Of a stretch of DNA of 64,000 nt, positions 35,240 through 45,314 are shown in pieces. The notes beneath the pieces were generated by a model, which did not search any database, was not told where the DNA came from, and saw nothing but the letters and a program-made list of their open reading frames with translations. Origin of the DNA: Prevotella sp. (lineage in GTDB: Bacteria; Bacteroidota; Bacteroidia; Bacteroidales; Bacteroidaceae). Position 1 is the stretch's first letter. Every line of letters starts with the position of its first letter. A program made the position numbers and the translations under genes. The DNA lies in the NCBI GenBank assembly GCA_022641735.1, contig JALCDQ010000002.1, positions 1 to 64,000 on the forward strand. Direction: 5' to 3'.

Positions 35240-38080
35240 ATGCAAAGAGAAGACGAAAAGATAAATGTGTGGGGAGCGAGAGTTCACAACCTCAAAAACG
35301 TGGATGTCGAGATACCCAGAAATTCGCTTACGGTAATTACAGGACTGTCAGGTTCGGGTAAATCATCACTTGCCTTCGACACAATATTTGCTGAAGGGCA
35401 ACGTCGATATATAGAGACTTTCTCCGCTTATGCACGTAATTTTCTCGGTGATATGGAGCGTCCGGATGTTGATAAAATCACTGGATTGAGCCCTGTTATC
35501 AGCATTGAGCAGAAGACAACCAATAAAAATCCACGTTCCACAGTGGGCACGACGACGGAAGTATATGATTATCTGCGCTTGCTCTATGCACGTGCAGGTA
35601 CGGCATACAGCTATCTTTCCGGAGAAAAAATGGTGAAATACACGGAGGAAAAGGTGCTTTCGATGATTTTAAATGATTATAATGACAAGCGCATTTATAT
35701 CCTCTCACCCCTCGTAAGACAGCGCAAAGGCCATTATAGAGAACTCTTTGAGTCGATGCGCAGAAAAGGCTATCTCTATATAAGGATAGATGGAAAAATC
35801 GAGGAAATCACAAGAGGCATGAAGGTCGACCGCTATAAAAACCATAATATTGAGGTTGTTATCGACAAATTGCAGGTCCATGGCAAAGATGATGAACGTT
35901 TGAAGAAAAGCGTGGAGATAGCTATGAAGCAAGGCGATGGGGCTATCATGATTATGGATAAAGACACCGAGGAAATCAGAAACTTCTCTAAACGCCTGAT
36001 GGACCCTGTTACCGGCATGTCTTATGGTGAGCCAGCACCTAACATCTTCTCTTTCAATTCCCCTGAAGGGGCTTGCCCTCATTGCAAAGGATTGGGTTAT
36101 GTAAACGAAATCGACATGAAGAAAGTCATTCCGGATACATCCCTAAGCATTCACGATGGTGCCATCGTACCCCTTGGAAAGTATAAGAATCAGATGATTT
36201 TCTGGCAGATTGACTCCATTCTGCATAAATACGAATGTGATATCAAGACGCCTGTTAAGGAGATCCCGGATGATGCTATGGATGAGATTCTCTATGGTTC
36301 ACTGGAAAATGTAAAGATATCTAAGGACTTGGTAAAGACTTCAAGCGATTATTTTGTCAGTTTTGACGGTGTTGTCAAGTATCTGAGAAATGTGATGGAA
36401 AATGATGATTCTGTTTCGGGACAACGATGGGCAGACCAATTCCTAGCTACAGCGGAATGCCCCGAATGTCATGGTCAGAAGTTGAAGCGTGAATCCTTGT
36501 CTTACAAAATATGGGATAAGAACATTTCAGAAGTAGCTAACTTGGATATTTCCGACCTTAAAGAATGGCTTGAACATGTAGAAGAACATCTCGATGAAAC
36601 AAAGAAAAAGATTGCAAATGAGATAGTTAAAGAGCTTCATTCAAGAGTTTCTTTTCTCTTAGAAGTAGGTCTTGATTACCTGAATCTTAACCGTCAATCG
36701 GCATCTTTGTCAGGTGGTGAAAGTCAAAGAATAAGGTTGGCTACGCAGATAGGCAGTCAATTGGTGAATGTCCTGTATATTCTTGACGAGCCTTCCATAG
36801 GCTTACATCAGAGAGATAATGAACGGCTGATAGGCTCATTGAAAGAACTCCGCGACATCGGAAACACCGTGATTGTCGTTGAGCATGATGAAGACATGAT
36901 GCGTTCAGCTGATTGGATTGTGGATATTGGCCCTAAAGCAGGAAGAAAAGGTGGTCAAGTGGTCTTTCAAGGCACACCTTCAGAGATGCTCAAAACGGAT
37001 AATATCACTGCTCAATACCTTAACGGCATGCGAAAAATAGCCATTCCATCGAAGAGAAGAAAAGGAAATGGCAAGAAAATAGTGCTTCATGGTTGCCAAG
37101 GCAATAATCTTAAAAACATAGATGTGGAATTTCCATTAGGGGAACTGATTGTTATAACTGGTGTTTCAGGTTCTGGTAAATCAACCTTAATTAATGAAAC
37201 TCTTCAGCCAATATTGTCACATCACTTCTATCGTTCTTTGAAAAAGCCGATGGCATATTCATCCATTGAAGGCATCGAGAATATTGATAAGGTTGTAAAC
37301 GTTGACCAAAGCCCTATCGGAAGGACTCCTCGTTCCAATCCAGCAACCTATACTGGCGTCTTTTCAGACATCAGAAGTCTTTTCGTAAATTTACCAGAAG
37401 CAAAGATAAGAGGCTATAAGGCAGGCCGTTTCTCTTTCAACGTAAAGGGTGGAAGATGTGAGGCTTGTGGTGGAAATGGCTATAAAACCATCGAAATGAA
37501 TTTTCTTCCAGATGTTATGGTACCATGTGAAGTTTGTCATGGAAAACGTTATAACCGGGAAACACTTGAAGTCCGGTTTAAGGGGAAATCGATTGCCGAC
37601 ATCCTTGACATGACTATTAACCAAGCTGTGGAATTCTTTGAAAACGTTCCAAATATACTTCCAAAGATAAAGACATTGCAAGATGTAGGTTTGGGATATA
37701 TAAAATTAGGCCAATCAAGCACCACTCTGTCAGGTGGTGAAAGCCAAAGAGTGAAACTGGCAACGGAACTTTCCAAGAAAGACACTGGCAAGACACTCTA
37801 TATATTGGATGAGCCTACTACGGGATTACACTTTGAAGATATCCGTATTTTAATGGATGTGTTGCAGAAGTTAGTAGATAGAGGCAACACTGTAATTATC
37901 ATCGAGCACAATATGGATGTAATAAAATTGGCCGACTATATCATTGACATGGGGCCAGAAGGTGGTCGCGAAGGCGGAAAAATCTTATCTGTTGGTACTC
38001 CAGAAATAATTGCCAAGAGTCCAATGGGATACACTCCACGCTTTTTAAAGAAGTCTTTAGAGACAGGAAAGGTTAAGTGA
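35240..38080 (+). CDS. uvrA: Excinuclease ABC subunit A
   Basis: A 946-residue DNA damage sensor of nucleotide excision repair, a tandem ABC ATPase. Walker A boxes are GLSGSGKSS (about residue 34) and GVSGSGKST (about 640); ABC signatures are [12 protein letters not shown] and [12 protein letters not shown]. Zinc modules are CPHC...CPEC and CEAC...CEVC; the first zinc finger pair spans the long insertion. Length matches the family (about 940). The start is sharply defined by [21 protein letters not shown], but no separate promoter is seen; the leader is made up entirely of the palindromic array. It ends 3 bp before the convergent WG-repeat gene. Confidence 0.97.
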   Translation: MQREDEKINVWGARVHNLKNVDVEIPRNSLTVITGLSGSGKSSLAFDTIFAEGQRRYIETFSAYARNFLGDMERPDVDKITGLSPVISIEQKTTNKNPRSTVGTTTEVYDYLRLLYARAGTAYSYLSGEKMVKYTEEKVLSMILNDYNDKRIYILSPLVRQRKGHYRELFESMRRKGYLYIRIDGKIEEITRGMKVDRYKNHNIEVVIDKLQVHGKDDERLKKSVEIAMKQGDGAIMIMDKDTEEIRNFSKRLMDPVTGMSYGEPAPNIFSFNSPEGACPHCKGLGYVNEIDMKKVIPDTSLSIHDGAIVPLGKYKNQMIFWQIDSILHKYECDIKTPVKEIPDDAMDEILYGSLENVKISKDLVKTSSDYFVSFDGVVKYLRNVMENDDSVSGQRWADQFLATAECPECHGQKLKRESLSYKIWDKNISEVANLDISDLKEWLEHVEEHLDETKKKIANEIVKELHSRVSFLLEVGLDYLNLNRQSASLSGGESQRIRLATQIGSQLVNVLYILDEPSIGLHQRDNERLIGSLKELRDIGNTVIVVEHDEDMMRSADWIVDIGPKAGRKGGQVVFQGTPSEMLKTDNITAQYLNGMRKIAIPSKRRKGNGKKIVLHGCQGNNLKNIDVEFPLGELIVITGVSGSGKSTLINETLQPILSHHFYRSLKKPMAYSSIEGIENIDKVVNVDQSPIGRTPRSNPATYTGVFSDIRSLFVNLPEAKIRGYKAGRFSFNVKGGRCEACGGNGYKTIEMNFLPDVMVPCEVCHGKRYNRETLEVRFKGKSIADILDMTINQAVEFFENVPNILPKIKTLQDVGLGYIKLGQSSTTLSGGESQRVKLATELSKKDTGKTLYILDEPTTGLHFEDIRILMDVLQKLVDRGNTVIIIEHNMDVIKLADYIIDMGPEGGREGGKILSVGTPEIIAKSPMGYTPRFLKKSLETGKVK

Positions 38081-38083
38081 TAT

Positions 38084-38728
38084 CTAGATACGAGTCTTCG
38101 TTTTCCCCTGTTTTGCTTCGAAATATGGAGACTCGTCACGCAAAGATATATCGTCATAGATAAAGTCTGCTACCACAGTATCTTTCCCATCTGGCAGGAT
38201 AAGTCCCATTTTCCCATCTTTTTGGGCAATGATTGGCATCATTCTCAAATCATCTACATATATGTAAGGTGTACGTAGAAAATCATAAAGTGGTTGCACA
38301 AGAACATTTCCTTTGTGGTCACGAATGCCAAATTTGCCATTCTCCTCAAACACTTCGTGATATTGAATATACTTACTTTTGACACGATTAAGATAATAAA
38401 TCATCCTTCGCTTATTATTAATGATACGAAGCATATAACTGAAAGTATCACAATAATTGGCAATAGCACGGACTACTATCATCTTAAAATCAAGTCCATC
38501 AAGCACTTTTCGATTCAAGTCTATATATCTGGCAATGGCTTCCTCCTTCTCTGAAACGCTCAGATCTTTTAATTTTTCCTCAAAACGCTCCATAATTTGA
38601 ATGGATCCAGACATTCCTTTAATGTAGCGATGTATCTGTCGCCCCATCTCTTTGCATACAAATTTATCGATTTGTTGCTCTTCTATCGAATCAATGTATT
38701 CGTTGTCAAAATTGTCTTGCGTAATCAT
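38084..38728 (-). CDS. WG-repeat-like protein of unknown function
   Basis: A 214-residue cytoplasmic protein without signal peptide. The C-terminal third has two WG-type repeats (FGIRDHKGNVLVQPLYDFLRT and MGLILPDGKDTVVADFIYDDI), beta units found in many Bacteroidota surface or sensor proteins. The N-terminal part is alpha-helical and rich in charge (about 1-130), with no family I recognise. It is convergent with uvrA at 3 bp and lies downstream of the HU-LysM gene by about 50 bp. Real gene by length and codon use, but function unknown. Confidence 0.7.
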   Translation of the reverse strand: MITQDNFDNEYIDSIEEQQIDKFVCKEMGRQIHRYIKGMSGSIQIMERFEEKLKDLSVSEKEEAIARYIDLNRKVLDGLDFKMIVVRAIANYCDTFSYMLRIINNKRRMIYYLNRVKSKYIQYHEVFEENGKFGIRDHKGNVLVQPLYDFLRTPYIYVDDLRMMPIIAQKDGKMGLILPDGKDTVVADFIYDDISLRDESPYFEAKQGKTKTRI

Positions 38729-38779
38729 AAGGCTTATTCCTTTTTGCCAAAGGTATGACTTTTTCAGAAACTGACCAAA

Positions 38780-40252
38780 TTATTTCTTCTTTATTTTCAA
38801 TTTAGGAATCTTAATTTTTTGACCTTCCTTCAATTCTGATATTCCACCATTGACGGCTTGAATATAACATTCCATCCCTGAACCTAAGTAAAACTTACTG
38901 AGTGATTTCAAAGATTGTCCTTTTCTTACAGTCACTATCTGGTCTATCCCAATTATACTATAAGCACCTGTACGGACCCTCGCATCATTATTATATTTGC
39001 TAGCCTGAGCTAGTTCTTGTGCTTTTACTTTCGATTTTTGAATCTTAGCAGCGGCTTTCTGTTGTTGCGCTGCTGACTGTTGGGCATGATTTAAAGGCTT
39101 TTTTGCATTTGGTGATGCCACACTTTGGTCCGCTTTCTTTTTTGCAAGCATCTTTGCTTTCCCCTTTTTATCAAGTCCTTGAGCCTTTTGAAGCTTTGAT
39201 TCACCAGCTTGATTTGTTGCTAACGGACTGCTTGGCTTGCCTGCTTCCTCTATAGTCACATCATCAAGATGCATTTGAGCCTCTAGATGTTGGATGCGAT
39301 TATCACGAATAGTGAACTGACGAGAAACATAATATGCGCCAATACAACATACTACCAATAGCAAAAATGAAATTATACCTAATATATTAACAAGGTTTTT
39401 AAATAATTTGAGTTTACTTCTAAGTAGGTCATTTGCTGATGAAAGGGTTCTATTTTCAGCTGCGGCACGACTATTTGCCCATTCCTCGGATAGTTTTTGA
39501 ACATTTTCAGATTGTTCATTATCCTCTTCACCATCAAAATCTACCAATGGAGTTACAGCTTCATTTGATGTTTGCTCATCTTCTACTTGTGGCTCATTGA
39601 CGGGAATATCTTCATTTTTGTCCGATTCCATCGATTGCTTTTCATCGTTTGAAGGTTCCTCAATCTCTGGATTGTTCTTCTCTTCAACTTCAGCAGAGGC
39701 TTCTTCTTCAATAACTTTTTCTTCTCTCTCTTCTGATATTTCTTCCTTTTCTTCTGAATTAATCATTGTTTCTGGTATTTGTTGATTATTATTTTCTGAT
39801 TCTACCACCACATTTGCCAAAGGTTCAATAACCTTTTGCTTAGATGCATCCTCCTCAATACTTATGCCATCTTCTACATTTCCATTCGATTGTTCAGGCT
39901 CAACAGGTTCTTCAAGATCGGGAAAATCCACGCCCTCATTAATCAAAACCGTCTGAAATTGTGAGAACGGACGGTTAATAAGGTCTTTCATTGTACTGTC
40001 AGGAATAAAACTTATTTTATCTCTTTCAGCTATTTCAATAGGATTTCCAGTGTTTACATCAATACTTTTGCGTGCACTAACGCTGGTAACCTTAAATGTT
40101 CCGAGCCCCTTAACCTTCACTTGCTTCTCATAGTGGAGGCCATTATTGAGCACGTCAAACACTGATTTTGTGAATTTCTCAGCATCTTGAGATTTCAATC
40201 CATGCTTTGCGGTAAGTACGGCCGCAAGTTCTTTTAATCCGACCTTACTCAT
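38780..40252 (-). CDS. HU-like DNA-binding domain fused by a membrane helix to LysM
   Basis: A 490-residue membrane protein with three parts. Numbering from the ATG at 40267, residues about 6-100 form an HU/IHF fold (KVGLKELAAVLTAKHGL, VKGLGTFKV, SARKSIDVNTG). Then comes an acidic linker (about 115-285), one helix at about 293-315 (LGIISFLLLVVCCIGAYY) preceded by a basic stretch, an Ala/Lys/Gln-rich linker (355-425) and a LysM domain at about 441-490 (VTVRKGQSLKSLSKFYLG). The positive-inside rule puts HU in the cytoplasm and LysM in the periplasm. I prefer the ATG at 40252, 8 bp after GGAGG; it overlaps the HU stop by 8 bp. It looks like a chromosome-to-wall tether; that role is inference. 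Confidence 0.85.
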   Translation of the reverse strand: MSKVGLKELAAVLTAKHGLKSQDAEKFTKSVFDVLNNGLHYEKQVKVKGLGTFKVTSVSARKSIDVNTGNPIEIAERDKISFIPDSTMKDLINRPFSQFQTVLINEGVDFPDLEEPVEPEQSNGNVEDGISIEEDASKQKVIEPLANVVVESENNNQQIPETMINSEEKEEISEEREEKVIEEEASAEVEEKNNPEIEEPSNDEKQSMESDKNEDIPVNEPQVEDEQTSNEAVTPLVDFDGEEDNEQSENVQKLSEEWANSRAAAENRTLSSANDLLRSKLKLFKNLVNILGIISFLLLVVCCIGAYYVSRQFTIRDNRIQHLEAQMHLDDVTIEEAGKPSSPLATNQAGESKLQKAQGLDKKGKAKMLAKKKADQSVASPNAKKPLNHAQQSAAQQQKAAAKIQKSKVKAQELAQASKYNNDARVRTGAYSIIGIDQIVTVRKGQSLKSLSKFYLGSGMECYIQAVNGGISELKEGQKIKIPKLKIKKK

Positions 40253-40538
40253 TTTCCTCTCCTCCATTCTTTAATTTATCCTTAATATAAGCGTTGGGCT
40301 TAAAGTTAAGCACAAGCTTTGGAGGCACCAACATACGCTTTCCTGAAGAAGGATTGATGACAACTCTTTCGAGGCGCTTTTTCACTTCAAAAGTTCCAAA
40401 CTGTGGAATGACAATCTGATTGCCATCATCCAAAATTTGGCCCATTTCATCGATTAAAGCAGTAACCAGCTTTTGTGTGTCCGATTGAGTATAACCGCAG
40501 TTTTGCGACAACTCAGAAATAAACTCCTTATTATTCAT
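40245..40538 (-). CDS. HU family DNA-binding protein
   Basis: A 97-residue HU/IHF-type histone-like protein that binds and bends DNA as a dimer. The arm region shows GTFEVKKRLERVVINPSSGKRMLVPPK, including the near-invariant NP that intercalates between base pairs. It overlaps rimO upstream by 4 bp and the HU-LysM gene downstream by 8 bp, so the two HU domains are made from one message and could form a heterodimer, placing the soluble partner at the membrane. Confidence 0.92.
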   Translation of the reverse strand: MNNKEFISELSQNCGYTQSDTQKLVTALIDEMGQILDDGNQIVIPQFGTFEVKKRLERVVINPSSGKRMLVPPKLVLNFKPNAYIKDKLKNGGEENE

Positions 40539-41839
40539 AGTATTTCGCCATATAAGTCAAATTCTTCTGACCCCGTGATTTTCACTTGATAGAAATTTCC
40601 CACTCGCAAAGGGTGTTTAGTAGCAGGGATTAAGACTTCCGGGTCTACCTCTGGAGAACAGTATTCTGTACGCCCTACATAATAATCGCCTTCTTTTCGG
40701 TCGATAATCACCTTCATGATAGTACCCAATTTCTGAGCTTCGATTTCCTCACTAATGATTTGTTGCTCTGCCATCAGTTGATCCAGTCGCTCTTGCTTCA
40801 CTTCCATAGGTACATCATCTTTATAATGAATAGCACTATAAGTACCTTCTTCTTCCGAGTACATAAACGCGCCCATTCGCTCAAACCGTTGATTTCTAAC
40901 AAACTTCAATAATTCATTGAAGTCTTCATTAGTTTCTCCTGGAAAGCCAACCATCAATGTTGTGCGGATATGGATGCCCGGAACTTTAGCGCGAATTGCA
41001 GCAAGAAGGTCAAGGGTTTCTTGCTTTGTCACATGGCGCTGCATTCGGGTGAGCATATTGTTAGAAATGTGCTGCAAGGCAATATCGAGGTATTTGCAAA
41101 CATTATCGTGGCGATTCATTACATCAAGCAATTCCATCGGGAATTGATTTGGATAGGCATAATGAAGTCGAATCCACTTTACACCTTTTATATTAGCAAT
41201 ATCTTCGATAAGGTCAGCTATGTGATGATGACCATCTAGGTCCACCCCATAGTACGTGAGTTCCTGCTCGATAACCTGAAATTCCTTCACTCCAATGGCA
41301 ACTTGTTCCCTTACTTCCTGTAAAATATCCTCTTTCGGGCGTGAAATATGTTTGCCCGTTATGAGGGGAATTGCGCAATAGGCACAATGGCGGTCACAAC
41401 CTTCAGCAATTTTCAGATAGGCATAGTGGCGAGGTGTCAAATGAGCGGACGTCGTAAAGCGAGATTGGAAGTCCTTCGGAGCATCGGGCATATCCTCAAG
41501 AAGTTGTTTGTAATTGAACTTCCCATAATATTTATCCACCTCTGGAATCTCCTTTTCAAGTTCTTTCTGATAGCGTTGTGACAAGCATCCCATCACATAA
41601 AGGTGGCTTAATTGACCTTCAAGCTTTCGTTGAACGAACTCCAATATCGTATTGATACTTTCCTCTTTGGCACTTTCTATAAAGCCGCAAGTATTGATGA
41701 TGGCTATCTCTCCTTGAGGCCGTTTCGAATCAGGCACGCAGTGATAGCCTTTCTTCTCAAACTGCTTCACGAGTTTCTCCGAATCTACAAGATTCTTTGA
41801 GCACCCCATCGTTACGATATCTATCTGATTTTTCTTCAT
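40535..41839 (-). CDS. rimO: Ribosomal protein uS12 methylthiotransferase
   Basis: A 434-residue radical SAM methylthiotransferase that modifies Asp89 of ribosomal protein S12. The N-terminal domain has cysteines MGCSKN, NTCGF and VMGCLSQR for one [4Fe-4S] cluster, and the radical SAM motif is CDRHCAYC. A TRAM domain ends the protein (about 370-434). The stretch GCSKNLVDSEK and the domain length separate RimO from MiaB. It lies 25 bp downstream of ftsY and overlaps the HU gene by 4 bp. Confidence 0.95.
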   Translation of the reverse strand: MKKNQIDIVTMGCSKNLVDSEKLVKQFEKKGYHCVPDSKRPQGEIAIINTCGFIESAKEESINTILEFVQRKLEGQLSHLYVMGCLSQRYQKELEKEIPEVDKYYGKFNYKQLLEDMPDAPKDFQSRFTTSAHLTPRHYAYLKIAEGCDRHCAYCAIPLITGKHISRPKEDILQEVREQVAIGVKEFQVIEQELTYYGVDLDGHHHIADLIEDIANIKGVKWIRLHYAYPNQFPMELLDVMNRHDNVCKYLDIALQHISNNMLTRMQRHVTKQETLDLLAAIRAKVPGIHIRTTLMVGFPGETNEDFNELLKFVRNQRFERMGAFMYSEEEGTYSAIHYKDDVPMEVKQERLDQLMAEQQIISEEIEAQKLGTIMKVIIDRKEGDYYVGRTEYCSPEVDPEVLIPATKHPLRVGNFYQVKITGSEEFDLYGEIL

Positions 41840-41864
41840 TTATTTTTCAATATAAGCATAGGAT

Positions 41865-42821
41865 TTACTGGTTGCTAAACAGAGAATCCACGAATTCACG
41901 ACGGTTGAAGAGCTGCAAATCCTCCATCTGTTCACCTAATCCGATGTATTTCACAGGCACTTTGAGTTGGTCGCTGATGCCAATAACGACACCACCCTTT
42001 GCCGTTCCATCTAGTTTAGTGATGGCAAGAGACGAGATTTGAGTGACTGCAGAGAATTGTTTTGCCTGCTCGAAAGCGTTCTGTCCTGTAGAGCCATCCA
42101 ACACGAGAAGTACCTCATCAGGAGCTTCCGGCAGCACTTTCTTCATCACATCCTTGATTTTCTTCAGCTCATTCATCAGCCCGACCTTATTGTGTAGTCG
42201 CCCAGCTGTATCAATAAGCACAACATCGGCACCATTGGCTTTTGCACTTTGCAACGTGTCGAAGGCAACAGAAGCAGGGTCCGAACCCATCTGCTGCTTG
42301 ACAACAGGTACGCCGACACGCTCTCCCCAAATGGAAATTTGCTCTACTGCGGCAGCCCGAAAGGTATCAGCAGCACCTAAATAGACGTTTTTACCCGCAT
42401 TCTTAAACTGGTAAGCAAGTTTTCCGATGGTAGTGGTCTTGCCCACTCCATTAACTCCTACCACAAGAATCACATAAGGTTTATGGTCAGCTGGAAGGTC
42501 CCAATTATCATTATCTTCCGTATTGTTTTCCGCTAATAAATTGGCGATTTCATCGCGAAGAATGCCATTCAGTTCATCAGTTGATACATATTTATCCCTT
42601 GCCACACGCTCTTCGATGCGATGGATGATTTTCAAGGTGGTATCTACGCCTACATCCGATGTAATCAGGATTTCCTCAAGGTCGTCCAAAACATCATCGT
42701 CGACCTTTGACTTTCCCGCTACAGCGCGCGATATTTTCTCAAAAACACTCTGTTTAGTCTTTTCCAAACCATGGTCAAGTGTCTCTTTTTTCTTGGAATT
42801 AAATAATCCGAATATTCCCAT
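41865..42821 (-). CDS. ftsY: Signal recognition particle receptor FtsY
   Basis: A 318-residue SRP-family GTPase (NG domain) that docks SRP-ribosome complexes at the membrane. Motifs: GVNGVGKTTTIGKLA (G1, about 124), DTAGR (G3), TKLDGTAKGG (G4 and closing loop). The N-terminal A domain is only about 20 residues, as usual in Bacteroidota, beginning MGIFGLFNSKKK. It is the first gene of the ftsY-rimO-HU-(HU-LysM) operon. A -7 box lies about 100 bp upstream. Confidence 0.96.
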   Translation of the reverse strand: MGIFGLFNSKKKETLDHGLEKTKQSVFEKISRAVAGKSKVDDDVLDDLEEILITSDVGVDTTLKIIHRIEERVARDKYVSTDELNGILRDEIANLLAENNTEDNDNWDLPADHKPYVILVVGVNGVGKTTTIGKLAYQFKNAGKNVYLGAADTFRAAAVEQISIWGERVGVPVVKQQMGSDPASVAFDTLQSAKANGADVVLIDTAGRLHNKVGLMNELKKIKDVMKKVLPEAPDEVLLVLDGSTGQNAFEQAKQFSAVTQISSLAITKLDGTAKGGVVIGISDQLKVPVKYIGLGEQMEDLQLFNRREFVDSLFSNQ

Positions 42822-42924
42822 AATGCTTATATTTCATGTAATCTTTGGCAAATCAAAGACTAAAAACTCAGTATCTTTCCTCATTTTTAGATTCAGTTGA
42901 CAAGCAATGATTATTTTTCTTTTG

Positions 42925-42932
42925 CAAAGATA
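42925..42932 (-). promoter_or_regulatory. Promoter -7 box of the ftsY operon
   Basis: TATCTTTG on the minus strand, about 103 bp before the ftsY ATG. No TTTG at 20 bp upstream. Confidence 0.5.
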
Positions 42933-42994
42933 ATAAAAATTATCTAAAAACATCGATGAAATGGAAGAAAATTGCAGATGTAATCGATTGAATT

Positions 42995-43079
42995 TTAAAA
43001 GATGACTTTTTACATTGTAAAAGACCATTGTTTACAAGGTAAGTAACGGTTGTTTACCTTGTAAAAGGCCATCTTCTAT
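42995..43079. repeat. Four-unit 22-bp-period palindromic array
   Basis: Units at 42995, 43017, 43039 and 43061 with spacers att, aag, ctt. Unit 1 begins TTAAA instead of GTAAA and unit 4 ends TTCTAT instead of TTTTAC; units 2 and 3 keep GTAA and TTTAC. It ends 10 bp downstream of the response-regulator stop codon, the closest spacing in the GTAAAA family here, and overlaps any terminator of that operon. Confidence 0.88.
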
Positions 43080-43089
43080 AATAGTCCAA

Positions 43090-43785
43090 TTAATATATCA
43101 ATTTATAGCCAATAGCTCGTACATTGATAATCTTGATTTTCTCGTCTTTTGACAGTTTATGGCGCAATTTCGTAATGAAAACCTGAAGACTGCGAGAATT
43201 GAAGAAACTATCGTCACCCCATAGTTTTAAGAGGATGTCTTTAGTTTCCACAATGTCGTTTTTGCTTTCCGCTAACAGCCGTAAAAGTTCAGATTCACGA
43301 TGAGAAAGCCTTTCTGTGAGACCTGCAAACGTCAATTGCTGGGTGGTAGGATTCAACCGATATTGCCCTATTTCCATCCATTCCATCGAAGTGTATTGCG
43401 ATGTCGGCTGATAGATAGAAGCTCTTTTGGCAAGTGAACGAATGCGAACAATGAGCTCTTGCATCCCAAATGGCTTCTTCAGATAATCATTTGCACCTAA
43501 CTCAAAGCCCTCCACCACATCGCTAATCTCTGAACGTGCCGTGAGAAAAAGTATGGGTGTAACCTTGTCAATCTTACGGATATGTCGCGCCATCGTGAAT
43601 CCATCCATCTTAGGCATCATTACATCAGCGACAAGGACTTCCGGCTTAACGTTAAAGAATTTGTTTAAGCCATCTTCGCCATCTGCTGCCGTGACAATCT
43701 CGAAGTTTTGTACCTCCAGTGTATCCTTGATAATCATGGCGAGCGTGGCTTCATCTTCCACCAGCAAAACTTTAATCTTGTCCAT
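43090..43785 (-). CDS. OmpR/PhoB family response regulator, RprY-like
   Basis: A 231-residue two-component regulator. The receiver domain (1-115) has acidic pocket E10-D11, phosphoacceptor Asp54, Thr82 and conserved Lys104 (YLKKPFG). The winged-helix DNA-binding domain (about 135-231) shows LSHRESELLRLLAE and RSLQVFITKLRHKLS. Layout and partner match RprY of Bacteroides and Porphyromonas, which affects envelope stress and sodium genes. It overlaps the upstream kinase gene by 14 bp. The identity as RprY proper is inferred from the pair, not proven. Confidence 0.88.
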   Translation of the reverse strand: MDKIKVLLVEDEATLAMIIKDTLEVQNFEIVTAADGEDGLNKFFNVKPEVLVADVMMPKMDGFTMARHIRKIDKVTPILFLTARSEISDVVEGFELGANDYLKKPFGMQELIVRIRSLAKRASIYQPTSQYTSMEWMEIGQYRLNPTTQQLTFAGLTERLSHRESELLRLLAESKNDIVETKDILLKLWGDDSFFNSRSLQVFITKLRHKLSKDEKIKIINVRAIGYKLIY

Positions 43786-45310
43786 TGAAAATCAGTTTAA
43801 AAGTTGAACCTTTACCCAATTCACTTTCCACGATAACAGAGCCATTCAACCTCTCCATCATGCTTTTCACATAATAAAGGCCAAGCCCATAACCCTTTGC
43901 TTCATGCAGATTGCCATGAGGAACTCGATAAAACTTATCGAAAATGTACTTCAGTTTATCAGAAGCAATGCCGATTCCATGGTCAGAAATGAGGATTTCC
44001 ACCTGCTTACCCTTCCTTGCGCTTATCTTAACCTCAGCCCTTTCTACAGAGTATTTTATGGCATTATCTATCAAATTACTGATGATATTTGAGAAGTGGG
44101 CACGATCAACATTCAAGATTAAATCATCGGGAACATCAATAGAAAAGTCAATCGGTTTGTCTGAACTCAACTTATATTCCGCCATAAGAGCATCCATCAT
44201 CGACTTGACATTCACCTCCTCGATGGTCAGTTTTAGGCTTTTCCGGCGTTCCATGCTCATGGAGAGAATCTGCTCGACCAGTCCGCTCAATCGTTTCAGT
44301 TGTTCTTGACTGATGAGGAGATATTCACGAGCCTTCTTCTGATCTTTGGAAACATCAAAATTCAACAGTGCGTCATTGACTGCATAAGCCACTGATATGG
44401 GTGTTTTCAGCTCATGCGTGATGTTATTTGTAAAGTCTGTCTTCATCTCATCGAGTGTTTTCAGTTTCATCAACGTATGGATGAGATACCAAAAGACAAA
44501 ACAAAGCACAAGAATCATGACAAAAGAAGTGGCCAAAATACCGCTCATCTGCCTGATAATAGCCAAAGTTGTTGGCTTTAAGAGCACACGATAACAGCTA
44601 TGAGTAAGGAGGTCTATATCATAATCATAGCACTCCGTCTTCCCTTGAATAGGCTTTCCATGCTTTGCCAGTGTATCTATGCGGACTACAGATTTCTTTG
44701 TTTGCGAGCGATGAAGATACAATAATTGGTGAGGCTCGTGAATGCCCAAACTATCAAAACGAGCCGTTAATAGTTTATCAAAATAATTTATATCAGGCTT
44801 AGAGAAAGCATCTACACAAGAGTGAATGCCTCTTTGAATGACCAATGCAAACTCTTGCATGCCTTTTGTATTCCCCAACATGTCAAAAGAGTCGTTTTTC
44901 TTCTCCTCTCCAGAAGAATCTACCGAAATATCACCTTCTTCCTTATTCTCACTATAATGTACGGTTGCAGAATGCTTTTTGGCTATTTCTTCCTGTATTC
45001 TGCGTTGCTTTTCTTTTTGAACAGAGACTTTTGCAGTGCTTTTGTCTTTCTCTTTATTCGTATTTGCATGATAATTAGCACTATAGGAAATATCTATCGT
45101 GCCATGCTGACCGTTCTTTTTTGCCCGCAATATCTTGAAACGATGCATCATTTCATCATAATCGCTAAGTCGGATGACCTCCTTAATATCACGCTGCATT
45201 TTGGTTTGTTCAGTATGATAAAGGTTAACCAGCCAATAAGCCTGATAAGCAAAGATGCCTATCAATAGCAAAATAACGATGACAGCTATGTGCTTTATCT
45301 TCAATTTCAT
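43772..45310 (-). CDS. Sensor histidine kinase, RprX-like
   Basis: A 512-residue inner-membrane histidine kinase with helix 1 at about 7-28, a periplasmic sensor region of about 220 residues without a known domain, helix 2 at about 250-277 and no HAMP domain that I can see. HisKA has phosphorylated His299 (NITHELKTP), and HATPase_c has NLIDNAIKYS, SDHGIGI and GYGLGLYYV. The sensor region is unusually charged (about 85-145). The start at 45310 is required for helix 1, yet the TATCTTTG box ends only 4 bp before the ATG. The message is therefore nearly or wholly leaderless. Confidence 0.9.
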   Translation of the reverse strand: MKLKIKHIAVIVILLLIGIFAYQAYWLVNLYHTEQTKMQRDIKEVIRLSDYDEMMHRFKILRAKKNGQHGTIDISYSANYHANTNKEKDKSTAKVSVQKEKQRRIQEEIAKKHSATVHYSENKEEGDISVDSSGEEKKNDSFDMLGNTKGMQEFALVIQRGIHSCVDAFSKPDINYFDKLLTARFDSLGIHEPHQLLYLHRSQTKKSVVRIDTLAKHGKPIQGKTECYDYDIDLLTHSCYRVLLKPTTLAIIRQMSGILATSFVMILVLCFVFWYLIHTLMKLKTLDEMKTDFTNNITHELKTPISVAYAVNDALLNFDVSKDQKKAREYLLISQEQLKRLSGLVEQILSMSMERRKSLKLTIEEVNVKSMMDALMAEYKLSSDKPIDFSIDVPDDLILNVDRAHFSNIISNLIDNAIKYSVERAEVKISARKGKQVEILISDHGIGIASDKLKYIFDKFYRVPHGNLHEAKGYGLGLYYVKSMMERLNGSVIVESELGKGSTFKLIFNGQD

Positions 45311-45314
45311 ATTG

